A DNA stretch of 36,116 nucleotides, taken from NCBI GenBank assembly GCA_008080685.1, contig VKGY01000015.1, forward strand, positions 5,845 through 41,960. Direction: 5' to 3'. The notes below the pieces were generated by a model. It saw only the letters and a list, made by a program, of their open reading frames with translations. It was not told the origin of the DNA and made no database searches. Source of the stretch: Spirochaetota bacterium (lineage in GTDB: Bacteria > Spirochaetota > Spirochaetia > Treponematales > Rectinemataceae). Shown here one piece after another: positions 24,960 through 32,848 of this stretch. Position numbers and translations under genes: made by a program. How positions within the stretch are numbered: the stretch's first letter is position 1; every line of letters begins with the position of its first letter.

Positions 24960-25038
24960 TAATTTGTCCAATTACTTCCCGCCCGATCATCGTGCGCAAT
25001 CATCCCTGAAGTTGGAAAATTTTATAGAGGAGCGGAAT

Positions 25039-25698
25039 ATGGACACCATATTCGGAGAAGCGAGAATCGAGGCGCTGAGGAAAAAAGGAATCCTGGCAGT
25101 CATGGTGATTGACGACGCCGACGACGCCGTGCCAGTCGCTAAAGCCCTCGTGGAAGGTGGCATCACCGCCATGGAACTCACCTTGCGGACCCCCGCGGCC
25201 ATGGAAGCCCTCAAGCGCATCGTGGCGGAAGTGCCCGAAATGACCGCGGGCGTGGGAACCATCATCACCACAGGCCAAGTCCACGATGTAAAGCTCGCCC
25301 GGGTGGATTTCGGAGTCTCCCCGGGGTTCAACCCGAAAATCGTGGCAGAAGCGATCAAGATCGGCTTGCCCTTCGCCCCGGGAATCTCCATCGCCTCGGA
25401 AATCGAAGGAGCCGTGGAGCTAGGCTGCCGGGTGTTGAAATTTTTCCCTGCCGAAAGCATGGGCGGCATCAAATACCTCGATGCGATCAACAACCCCTAT
25501 GGATTCCTGGGACTCCAATACATCCCCCTCGGAGGCTTGAACATGCAGAACCTCGCCTCCTGGCTGGAGAAGGACTACATCCTCGCCATGGGCGGCTCCT
25601 GGATCGCCCCGAAAAACCTCATCAAACAGAAAGCCTGGGACACAATCCGGGAAAACGCCCGGGCTGCCATGAAGGTTTTCCACGAAGTAAGGGGCTAG
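25039..25698 (+). CDS. eda: 2-keto-3-deoxy-6-phosphogluconate (KDPG/KHG) aldolase
   Basis: A 219-aa class I aldolase that splits KDPG to pyruvate and glyceraldehyde 3-phosphate, and often 4-hydroxy-2-oxoglutarate as well. The start ATG 25039 is set by GAGGAG; the frame is open further upstream only through repeats. Lys134 in RVLKFFPAE is the Schiff-base lysine and Glu46 in AMELTLRT is the conserved proton-shuttling acid. AGVGTI, SPGF and the phosphate-binding PLGGL complete the pattern. The length matches Eda. It sits 3 bases before the kinase gene, giving a two-gene operon that converts KDG to triose phosphate and pyruvate. Confidence 0.93.
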   Translation: MDTIFGEARIEALRKKGILAVMVIDDADDAVPVAKALVEGGITAMELTLRTPAAMEALKRIVAEVPEMTAGVGTIITTGQVHDVKLARVDFGVSPGFNPKIVAEAIKIGLPFAPGISIASEIEGAVELGCRVLKFFPAESMGGIKYLDAINNPYGFLGLQYIPLGGLNMQNLASWLEKDYILAMGGSWIAPKNLIKQKAWDTIRENARAAMKVFHEVRG

Positions 25699-25701
25699 CC
25701 C

Positions 25702-26793
25702 ATGTACGAATTTGTCAGCTTTGGGGAAATCATGGCCCGGATCGACATGCCGGGCAAGAAAAGATTCCGCCAAGCCCTGCCGGGGAGCGTCGACATCAGC
25801 TTCGCCGGAGCCGAGGCGAACGTGGCTGCCTTCCTGGCCTTCTCCGGACTGACCGCAGCCTTTGTCACCGCCCTTCCCAAGCACGAAGTGGCTGATGCCT
25901 GCGTGGGTGCCTTGCGGAACCTGGGCGTGGAGACGGGATCCATCCTAAGGACGGCGGAGGGAAGGCTGGGGACCTATTATGTCGAGGAAGGGGCGAACCA
26001 GAGGCCTTCCAAAGTGATCTACGACAGGGCGCATTCCTCCGTGAGCCTCACCCCCGCCCAAGCCTATCCCTGGGAGAAAATCTTCTCAGGCGCCCAGTGG
26101 TTCCACTTCTCGGGGATCACTCCGGCGATCTCAGCCATCGCAGCCGAGGCCATGATCGTGGCGGCCAAGGCCGCGAAAACCGCAGGACTCACCGTATCCT
26201 GCGACCTGAATTTCCGCAAAAACCTCTGGCGTTGGGAAGAAGGCACAGCCCCCGCGGCCTTGGCTGCCCGGGTGATGAAGGGAGTCCTCCCCTACGTGGA
26301 CATCCTCATCGGCAACGAAGAAGACGCCCAGGACGTCCTTGGCATAAAAGCCGGGGAGAGCGACGTGGCCTCGGGCCGACTCCATATCCACAGCTACGTC
26401 GAAGTGGCGGCGAAGATCGCGGCCATGTACCCTGCCATCAAAAAAGTGGCCTTCACTCTCCGCGAGAGCGTCTCGGCGACCCACAACCGCTGGGGAGCCA
26501 TGCTCTACTCCGCCGAAGGCGGCGCGGCCCACTTCGCCCCAACCGCCCAAGGAGCGTACAAACCCTATGAAATCACCGATATAGTGGACCGGATCGGCGG
26601 CGGCGACTCTTTTTCCGCCGCTCTCATCTATGCCCTTTGCACCCCCGGCCTCAAAGACGACCAAACGGCCCTTCGCTTTGCCGCCGCCGCCAGCTGCCTC
26701 AACCACTCCATACGGGGAGACTTCAACATCGCCTCGAAGGATGAGATTCTCGCCTTGATGGAGGGAGACACCTCAGGAAGAGTTAAGCGCTAA
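25702..26793 (+). CDS. kdgK: PfkB-family sugar kinase, probable 2-keto-3-deoxygluconate kinase
   Basis: A 363-aa ribokinase-family kinase. Signature 1 appears as SFAGAEANVAAFLAFSG. Signature 2 appears as DRIGGGDSFSAALIYAL, with the catalytic base Asp302 in the GGGDSF anion hole. CDLNFRKNLW is the segment typical of KDG kinases. It would phosphorylate 2-keto-3-deoxygluconate to KDPG, the substrate of the aldolase encoded 3 bases upstream, so the operon forms the end of the hexuronate/ketodeoxygluconate pathway. Slightly longer than the 310-340 residues usual in the family, with extra residues near 230-250. The upstream dehydratases and isomerases are not in this window. Confidence 0.88.
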   Translation: MYEFVSFGEIMARIDMPGKKRFRQALPGSVDISFAGAEANVAAFLAFSGLTAAFVTALPKHEVADACVGALRNLGVETGSILRTAEGRLGTYYVEEGANQRPSKVIYDRAHSSVSLTPAQAYPWEKIFSGAQWFHFSGITPAISAIAAEAMIVAAKAAKTAGLTVSCDLNFRKNLWRWEEGTAPAALAARVMKGVLPYVDILIGNEEDAQDVLGIKAGESDVASGRLHIHSYVEVAAKIAAMYPAIKKVAFTLRESVSATHNRWGAMLYSAEGGAAHFAPTAQGAYKPYEITDIVDRIGGGDSFSAALIYALCTPGLKDDQTALRFAAAASCLNHSIRGDFNIASKDEILALMEGDTSGRVKR

Positions 26794-26794
26794 A

Positions 26795-26848
26795 GACAAG
26801 GCAGGGCTCAGGCGAGCCTGTCCTTAGGCGCGACTGTCCTCAGTCGAG
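26795..26848. terminator. Possible bidirectional terminator between kdgK and the convergent membrane protein gene
   Basis: An imperfect stem (AAGGCAGGGCTC near 26798-26809 with GAGCCTGTCCTT near 26814-26825) and a small second stem (CGACTG/CAGTCG, 26831-26846) lie where two convergent genes meet. There is no T run, so activity is doubtful. Confidence 0.3.
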
Positions 26849-27442
26849 GTTCAGTTCCTTGTCTGAAAACGCCACCCCCGCGGCCTCGGCCATGGCCGAA
26901 CCGGCCTTCAAAAGCCGGGAGGCGCTGCGGGCGGGAAGGGCGTCCACGAGAAAGGATTCTCCCGACGTAGTATCTAGTATCAGGTTTATGTAGGGTTTGC
27001 GACGATTCATCTTGAAAGGCGAAGGCTTCGCGGCCCCATCCCCCTCGGTCGAAACATCCTTGCCCCGCATCATGGAGAACGCCCTCTCCTTGTCCGCCTG
27101 CTCTTCCGGCGAACCCGGGATGGTGCCTCGGGCGAAGGCGCTGAGACGGAGCTCTGCCACCTGGGCGAAAGGTATGGATTGGGTCTTGGTCACCGGTAGT
27201 ATTCCAGCCTTGTGCATGATGGTTCTGGTTTTTGCATCCACGATCCAGCGTTCCTCGTACAGCACGCCGAATCCAAGAAGAAGGATGATGATCCAGGCTG
27301 CGAAACTCGGCCTTCCACTAGCGGAAAAGGCTCCGCCCAGTACGAAGGCCAGCATCGCCCCGGTGGCTATCCGGTACCATAGGGGTATGCCGTATGAGAG
27401 GCTGCCGTCGGAGGTCTTCTTAAGGCTTAGCGGAATTTCCAT
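26840..27442 (-). CDS. Membrane protein of unknown function
   Basis: A 200-aa protein with two close membrane segments (about 22-40 and 46-62) separated by a short turn, then a soluble part. That part begins EERWIVDAKTRTIMHKAGILP, reminiscent of the strand pattern of small PH-like (bPH2/YdbS-like) membrane proteins. A charged, probably disordered stretch (about 110-145, rich in Glu, Lys, Asp) is followed by NLILDTTSGESFLVDALP. Start ATG 27442 follows a GGAGG-like site (CCTCC at 27449-27453 on the plus strand). It is a single gene convergent with kdgK. I do not recognise a function, and the PH-like suggestion is weak. Confidence 0.6.
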   Translation of the reverse strand: MEIPLSLKKTSDGSLSYGIPLWYRIATGAMLAFVLGGAFSASGRPSFAAWIIILLLGFGVLYEERWIVDAKTRTIMHKAGILPVTKTQSIPFAQVAELRLSAFARGTIPGSPEEQADKERAFSMMRGKDVSTEGDGAAKPSPFKMNRRKPYINLILDTTSGESFLVDALPARSASRLLKAGSAMAEAAGVAFSDKELNLD

Positions 27443-27635
27443 AGCTGGAGGATACCCGCCCGAAGCCCCAGGCTCAAGTACTCGGGTAGTGGTACGATGC
27501 TTGCGATGACCATTTTTCTATTTACTTCAATCATAAACAAATACCTAAGGATTGGAGAAGAACCTTAGAGGGAGGATTGTTTTTCTTTGTCCTTCACCGT
27601 TGTTCCCAAACTGTAAACACAAGCTTCCTTACACT

Positions 27636-27677
27636 AACAAAAGGGGCTACCCGGAATTCCGGGTAGCCCCTTTTGTT
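27636..27677. terminator. 42-bp perfect palindrome, bidirectional terminator
   Basis: The sequence 27636-27677 is a perfect 42-base palindrome (21-base arms) centred on GGAATTCC, with a GC-rich core (GGGGCTACCC) flanked by AAAA and TTTT. On the minus strand it lies 32 bases after the stop of the 27709-29192 lipoprotein gene and ends in TTTTGTT, so it terminates that transcript. The remainder of 27443-27708 shows nothing else I can name. Confidence 0.85.
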
Positions 27678-27708
27678 TGCATGTTGCTTAGCTAAGAATA
27701 GTTATCGT

Positions 27709-29192
27709 TTAGAACAGCACCGCCCCACCGTGGCTGTTGTTGTAGGCGTCGTAGCGGTCCTTCTGGGCTAGGAGCTGGGCGCTTGAGAAGGAGGAAGCGT
27801 TGAGGTGCATGTACTCGCCCTGGTAGAGGAAGTAGTAGGTGGCGAGAGCGTTGCCGCCGATGTAGGCGCCGGAGGCGAAGTTGAACTCGGAGGCGACCAG
27901 CTGCTTGGCTAGGAGGTCAATGGAAGCCGATCCGGTCTTGGAGAGGACGGCGCTGGCCTGCTTCAGCCCGACATCACTGGCGGGGAAGTTGAGCGGAGAG
28001 AGGGCGAAGGTGGAAAGAGTGCCCAGGTAGTTAAGGAGAGTCGCCTTGCTCACCTGGATGCCGTTGGTCCTGTTGGCTATGGCCTTGTCCACGTTGTTCT
28101 TCCAGTATCCGATGGTGAAGCCATTGGCGGTTTTGCCGTTCAGCCAGTCGTAGTTGATGAAGAATCCAAAGTTCACGTTTCCCGCGGTGGCCAGGGGATT
28201 CTGGACGGCGGGGCTGGAGTGCACGAAGCCTTCAAGGTCGGCCACGGTCACCTGGTAGTTCTTGGCAAGGAGGTAGGAGAAGCCATAGGAACCGTCGGCG
28301 GCACTGGTCACGGTAAGGGCGGTTCCGTCCTTGTCCAGGGTCACGTTGACGTTGGGAAGGGCGGGCTCGCCTGCATCGCGGACGCCATTGCTGTTCGCGT
28401 CGTAGAAGACAAAGCCGGAGATGGTCTCGTAGGTGAAGCCGAAGTTCACGTTCTGGGCGCTGGCGGTGACAGTCAAGGATGCGGGACTGGTCCTGTAGAA
28501 TCCTTCCACTTCTCCTGAACCCACGGTGTAGGGCTGGGCGAAGAGCTGGGTGAAGGTGTAAGAGCCGTCGGGAGCGGTGGTAACCGTGACGCCGTTGGAG
28601 AGGTTTACGCTGACGCCGGCCAATCCGGACTCAAGCCAGATATGGTCTGGGTGGGAACCACGGGATCGTCGCCGTCGTCATCGTGGTCTCCAGGGACAAC
28701 CCAGGCGAAGTCAGAGTGGCTTATACCGGCGAATCTCCCTGAGGAGTTTACTGGGGTGTGAACCTGAGTGTCAGCTAGTACTCCGTTGGGGCTGTAATCG
28801 TATACGTTGCCGCCGTTGCCGCCCTTTACAAAGATCGCGAGGACGGGGGTGGTGGAGACAAAGTCGAAGCCAACTACGCTAGTACCAGATTCTACGAGTG
28901 TTGCGTTGGGGCCTTGGTACCAGAGCTTGGTGATGGTGATGGGTCCAATCTGCTCGTTCAGGGCGGGGGCTCCATTATCACGCTTCTGGCTGGCGATAGT
29001 GGTCCCGTTGGCCAAATCGAGAACGACAGTGGCGTTGTAGTCCAACGTTGATGCCTGAACCAAGGCTTTCGCGCTGCCGGAGACGCTGGGAATGGAGCTG
29101 TCGGTCAGGGGGTTGGCGCAGGATGCAAGGAAGACCGCAAGGGCGAGAGCGGCAAAACTATATTTCACCGCCTTGTAAAATGACTTTTTCAT
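27709..29192 (-). pseudogene. Surface lipoprotein with beta-sandwich (SdrB/Cna-B-like) repeats, split by a frameshift
   Basis: The first frame (29192-28605) begins with a lipoprotein signal (lipobox LASC, Cys about residue 25). A domain of about 150 residues and an acidic linker (DHDDDGDD) follow, then PTQTISGL, after which it runs out of frame. The second frame (down to 27709) continues with LAGVSVNLSNGVTVTTAPDGSYTFTQL, then ETISGFVFYDANSNGVRDAGEPALPNVNVTL and DGSYGFSYLL. These are two beta-sandwich repeats of the SdrD_B/prealbumin-like type. A C-terminal NGFTIGYWKNN domain of about 150 residues follows. The TISG of the first repeat and the LAGVSV that should follow it are in different frames, so one base is missing near 28625-28637; an extra G giving TISGLESGLAGV would rejoin them. 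Either a real lesion or a sequence error; the two halves clearly form one gene. Confidence 0.75.
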
Positions 29193-29326
29193 AAAACCTC
29201 ACTTTTTTAAAGCACTTTAATTTAAGTACCTTACTAATTGCAGGAAACCTAATATATTTTTTTTCTAATGACAAGGGGCGAGGTGAATAATTTTGTCAAA
29301 AATATTAAAAAAAAATAAAAATATTG
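29193..29326. other. AT-rich spacer with the promoter region of the 29.2 kb lipoprotein gene
   Basis: This stretch is strikingly AT-rich compared with its neighbours. On the minus strand it has TTGTCA and a nearby TATATT, but they are only 12 bases apart, so the exact promoter cannot be fixed. GTGAGG precedes the ATG at 29192. A-tracts and the word AAAAATATT occur twice near 29300-29325. No clear terminator hairpin for the upstream gene is visible. Confidence 0.4.
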
Positions 29327-30625
29327 TCACTTTGCCGTTATGGTGAGAACCTTCAAGCCCCCAGTGCCTACCGCCGCCACCGCGACGGTATTCTTTCCAG
29401 CCACGTAATTTACGGACTCATCCAGGCCGAAGCGGATGGAGCCGGCTATGTTGTCTGCGCCTGCGTCGGACTGCGAGGCCAGGGCGTCGGCGTCGCCCAC
29501 CCAGAGCCCGGCCTCGCCGTTGGCTATGTAGAGGATGTTCTTGGCGCCCGTGTTCCCCATGGAGACCGAATTGCTGGATTGGTCTTCATAGGGGATGACG
29601 CTAGGGTCGAAGTCGGGCTCGGGTAAAATCTTGCCCTTGCTTGTAAAAACTTCAAGGTAGGACTTGGCTTCCGGGCTAGTGGGATAGGACGAAAGGCTGT
29701 AGGTCGCTGACGGGGCGGAGAGATTGCCATTGGCGTAGCGCTTGATGCTCGCCGTGGTCGAGGGGGATGCGTAGCTTCCGTTGAGCACGAGGACATCCGA
29801 GCCTGATACCTTGACCGACCTTGCATCCACAAGGCCGGAGGAAAGGCCTGTGGCGATGTAGCCGCCGGTTTTAATGGTAAGGGTAGAGGGATCGAGGGCG
29901 TAGAGGCCCACATTGGGCTGGTCGGCGGCGTCGTAGGCCCCGGTGGTGACGTACAAGACGCCGGTCTGGCGCGCCAGGTCGGTGGCGAAATAGCCCGGGA
30001 GGGTTATTTGAGCCAAGGGGGAGGCGCTTAGGACGCCTTTCTTGAGTTCGTATGCCCTGACATGGGCCAAGCCTCCGCTCTCGCCGGGGGCGGCAGATCT
30101 GCCGGCTAGATAGGCGATTCCCGCCTCCTCAAGGACAGCGGCAACATCGAAATCGGAGAATGAGAGAGTAGAGGTGATATTGGGTCTATTGGCGTTGGAA
30201 AGATTGATCACATCCACGGCGCCGTAAACCGCCGCTCCCTTGGTCATGTAGGCCACCAGGGCGGTCTTGCCGTCCGAGGTGAGCCAGACATGGGAGGCCT
30301 GGAGGGGATTGCCGGTGGCGTCCCTGGGCGGGGAGACTTCGGCGATCAGCTTGATGGACACGCTGCCCAGGACCTCGGGCTTTGGGGCTTTGACTCCCCT
30401 GGAATCGGAGGATGCAAGGGAGGCGGCTTTCGCCATGCCGCGGGAATAGGCTTGGGCGTCGTCGATGCCGACGAGGCTCAGTTCTTCTTCGGCATAGACT
30501 ATCCGTCCCGAATCATCCCACCAGGGAAGTATGAGGTTGCAGGAGATCAAGAGGAGTGCCGCCAAGCCTACGGCCGCGCAGAGGGTGAGCATAGAGAGTC
30601 TTTTGTTCGCATGCATCGCTTTCAT
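29327..30625 (-). CDS. Lipoprotein, probable beta-propeller (LVIVD/WD-like)
   Basis: A 432-aa exported protein. The signal peptide ends in the lipobox LLISC with the lipidated Cys at about residue 29; the start ATG 30625 follows GGAG by 7 bases. The mature protein repeats a strand pattern about every 45-60 residues: ASHVWLTSDGKTALVAYM, GAVDVINLSN, IAYLAGR, VLYVTTGAY and ILYIANGEAGLWVGD. Such blades suggest a beta-propeller of the LVIVD/YVTN type, usually a binding or scaffold role on the cell surface or in the periplasm. No enzyme motif is seen. It follows the same order and strand as the frameshifted lipoprotein downstream, and both may be surface proteins. Confidence 0.7.
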   Translation of the reverse strand: MKAMHANKRLSMLTLCAAVGLAALLLISCNLILPWWDDSGRIVYAEEELSLVGIDDAQAYSRGMAKAASLASSDSRGVKAPKPEVLGSVSIKLIAEVSPPRDATGNPLQASHVWLTSDGKTALVAYMTKGAAVYGAVDVINLSNANRPNITSTLSFSDFDVAAVLEEAGIAYLAGRSAAPGESGGLAHVRAYELKKGVLSASPLAQITLPGYFATDLARQTGVLYVTTGAYDAADQPNVGLYALDPSTLTIKTGGYIATGLSSGLVDARSVKVSGSDVLVLNGSYASPSTTASIKRYANGNLSAPSATYSLSSYPTSPEAKSYLEVFTSKGKILPEPDFDPSVIPYEDQSSNSVSMGNTGAKNILYIANGEAGLWVGDADALASQSDAGADNIAGSIRFGLDESVNYVAGKNTVAVAAVGTGGLKVLTITAK

Positions 30626-30731
30626 CTTCTATCTCCGTTCACGCTAAATATGCACGGTTAGTGCGCAGGAAAGCAAGCTAGGCTACAATGGTAGTGCACG
30701 GATGGTTGGACATGAACCGAGGAGGAACCCC

Positions 30732-31568
30732 ATGCGAAACAAAGAGATAGAAGAGACCCTGTCGTACTTGAAATCGAGATTGCCCCGGACGCCCAAGATC
30801 GCCCTTGTCCTTGGTTCGGGATTGGGGGTCCTGGCCGAGGAGATCGAGGATCCCGTGATTATTCCCTACGGGGAAATTCCCAATTTTCCCCAATCCACCG
30901 CCCCGGGCCACGCGGGACGCCTGGTTGCAGGTAGATTCCAGGGGATCGATGTCCTTGCCATGCAGGGAAGGTTCCATTATTACGAAGGATATCCCCTGGA
31001 GACGATCGCCTTTCCTCCCCGGGTCTTCAAAGCCCTGGGGGTGGAGATCATCTTCCTCACCAACGCCGCGGGCGGTGTGAACACGGCCTTCAAGCCCGGG
31101 CAGATCATGCTTATAAAGGACCATATAAATCTGAACAGCCTCAACCCCTGCCTGGGGCCCAACGACCCGGAGCTGGGTTTGCGGTTCTTCGACATGTCCA
31201 GGGCTTATGACCCAGAACTCCGGGCCTTGGCAAAGGGAGCCGCGAAATCCTTGGGGATGGAGGTTGCTGAAGGTGTCTACATGTGGTTCACAGGCCCGAG
31301 CTTCGAGACGCCTGCCGAAATCCGGGCAGCCCGGGTCCTCGGCGCCGACGCGGTGGGCATGTCCACGGTGCCTGAGACCATTGCCGCGGTGCACTGCGGG
31401 TTGAGGGTGATAGGCATGTCCTGCATCACCAACCTTGCGGCGGGTGTTACCGAGAACCGCATCACCGCCGAGGAGGTCCTTGAGATCTCCGAGCGGGAAA
31501 AGCCAAGGCTTTCGGCCTTCGTCAAGGCGACCCTGACGGCCATCCGGACGGCGGAGGGCTGGCGGTGA
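30732..31568 (+). CDS. punA: Purine nucleoside phosphorylase (trimeric, PNP-I/II type)
   Basis: A 278-aa enzyme of the PNP/MTAP family that cleaves inosine or guanosine with phosphate to base and ribose 1-phosphate. The start ATG 30732 is set by GAGGAGGAA; an earlier in-frame start at 30702 lies before that site. Motifs are ALVLGSGLG (phosphate loop), the PGHAGRL segment, QGRFHYYEGY (His and Tyr at the ribose site), TNAAGG, GPSFETPAEI with the purine-binding Glu, and ITNLAAG with the base-specifying Asn. The Glu/Asn pair fits 6-oxopurines. The stop overlaps the next gene (GTGA), so the two are coupled in nucleoside/methylthio salvage. Confidence 0.92.
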   Translation: MRNKEIEETLSYLKSRLPRTPKIALVLGSGLGVLAEEIEDPVIIPYGEIPNFPQSTAPGHAGRLVAGRFQGIDVLAMQGRFHYYEGYPLETIAFPPRVFKALGVEIIFLTNAAGGVNTAFKPGQIMLIKDHINLNSLNPCLGPNDPELGLRFFDMSRAYDPELRALAKGAAKSLGMEVAEGVYMWFTGPSFETPAEIRAARVLGADAVGMSTVPETIAAVHCGLRVIGMSCITNLAAGVTENRITAEEVLEISEREKPRLSAFVKATLTAIRTAEGWR

Positions 31569-32848
31569 GCCTCTTAGTCAAAAACGCCCTGGTGGAGGGA
31601 ATCCTTTCGGACATCGTGGTCCAAGAGGGCAGGATCGCTTCCATAACGCCCGCCGCTTCGGCCCAGAGCTCGGGCGAAGCCATGGATGAAGTCTTCGACG
31701 CCCGGGGAATGGCCGCCGTGCCGAGCCTGGCAAACGCCCACACCCATGCCGCTATGACCTTGCTGAGGGGCCTCGCGGAGGACATGGAGCTTGAAGCCTG
31801 GCTCACCCAGGCCATTTGGCCAAGGGAGGCCAGGATGAGCCCTGAGGATATCTACTGGGGCACCAGGCTGGCCGCCCTGGAGATGATCGCGTCCGGGACG
31901 AGCATGTGCCAGGACATGTACCTGAACCCTGTCGCCCAGGCCAGAGCGGCCAGGGATTCGGGGATGCGGTTTGTGGTCAACTACGCCCTTATCGACGGAA
32001 TGGACGAAGCCAAGGGCGAAGCCCAGCGCAAGGCTTGCGAGATCTTTTTCAACTCCCTCGGGGCTGAGGATTTCGGCCCGAGGGTGAAATTCAACCTCGC
32101 CGCCCATTCGGTGTACGCCACCTGCCCCACCTCCCTAAAGTGGCTGGGTCAATTTTCACACCAGCGGGGTCTGACCCTCCACATTCACCTGGCTGAGACG
32201 AAGCACGAGGTTGAGGCTTGCCTGGCCCGCACGGAAATGCGTCCCGCCGCCTACCTCGATTCCTTGGGCTGCCTTGGGCCGAATCTCATCGCCGCCCATG
32301 CCTTATGGCTGGACGAGGGTGAATGGAACCTGCTGGCAAAACGAGGCGTGGCCCTGGTCCACAATCCAGCGTCGAACATGAAGCTGGCTTCAGGCCCTGC
32401 TTTCGACTTCGAGGCCGCAAAGTCGCGGGGTATAAGGGTACTCTTGGGAACCGACGGGGCGGCGTCGAACAACAGCCTGGACCTTTTCGCGGACATGAAG
32501 CTGGCCGCCCTCCTCCAAAAGCACGAATACAAGGATCCCCGCCGCCTGGATCTCGACCAGCTTTTTGAAGCGGCGGGCCGCGCCGGGCACGAGGTCTTGG
32601 GCGACGGTGCGGGTCGGCTAGAGTGCGGGAAGGCTGCGGATTTCATCCTGGTCGACCTCGACAGGCCTTCCATGACGCCGTGCCTCAACCTGAGGGCAAG
32701 CATGGTCTACGCGGGCGGCGGCCAGGCGGTGGATTCCATGGTCTGCGACGGGAAGTTCATCATGCGCCATGGGGCCATTGAGGGCTCGGGCGAAGTCCTG
32801 ATCCAGGCCCGGGAAAGGGCGAGAGTCCTGGCTCATGCGTCGAAGTAG
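31565..32848 (+). CDS. mtaD: 5-methylthioadenosine/S-adenosylhomocysteine deaminase
   Basis: A 427-aa metal-dependent amidohydrolase that deaminates MTA, SAH and sometimes adenosine. Metal ligands are in NAHTHAAMTLLRG (HxH), in HLAETKHEV with the preceding LHIH, and in GTDGAASNNSLDL (Asp). The SNNSLDLF loop and the LEAWLTQAIWP segment are diagnostic of the MtaD/SsnA-like group. The start is GTG 31565, overlapping the PNP stop by 4 bases. The product inosyl-type nucleosides would be split by the adjacent PNP. At its 3' end it overlaps the convergent metH by 16 bases, so the two transcripts are complementary at their ends. Confidence 0.9.
   Translation: MSLLVKNALVEGILSDIVVQEGRIASITPAASAQSSGEAMDEVFDARGMAAVPSLANAHTHAAMTLLRGLAEDMELEAWLTQAIWPREARMSPEDIYWGTRLAALEMIASGTSMCQDMYLNPVAQARAARDSGMRFVVNYALIDGMDEAKGEAQRKACEIFFNSLGAEDFGPRVKFNLAAHSVYATCPTSLKWLGQFSHQRGLTLHIHLAETKHEVEACLARTEMRPAAYLDSLGCLGPNLIAAHALWLDEGEWNLLAKRGVALVHNPASNMKLASGPAFDFEAAKSRGIRVLLGTDGAASNNSLDLFADMKLAALLQKHEYKDPRRLDLDQLFEAAGRAGHEVLGDGAGRLECGKAADFILVDLDRPSMTPCLNLRASMVYAGGGQAVDSMVCDGKFIMRHGAIEGSGEVLIQARERARVLAHASK

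Larger units (their letters stand above)
24686..25038. other. Repeat-rich divergent spacer between the epimerase-like gene and KDPG aldolase
   Basis: These 353 bases hold no credible gene; the short ORFs here merely translate repeats. Left to right: the upstream region of the epimerase-like gene, a seven-unit 9-base tandem array (24818-24880), a 34-base imperfect inverted repeat (24872-24959), then an AT-rich leader with GAGGAG before ATG 25039. The regulatory region of both flanking genes must lie in or around these repeats. Confidence 0.7.

Noticed and set aside
24818-24960. CRISPR array in the repeat-rich spacer
   Set aside because: The units are 9 bases long with no spacers of constant length and no cas genes nearby.
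24650-25009. Short ORFs on both strands (105-119 residues) over the repeat region
   Set aside because: Their translations are simple reiterations (DKADKADTAD or SALSALSA) of the 9-base array and lack ribosome binding sites.
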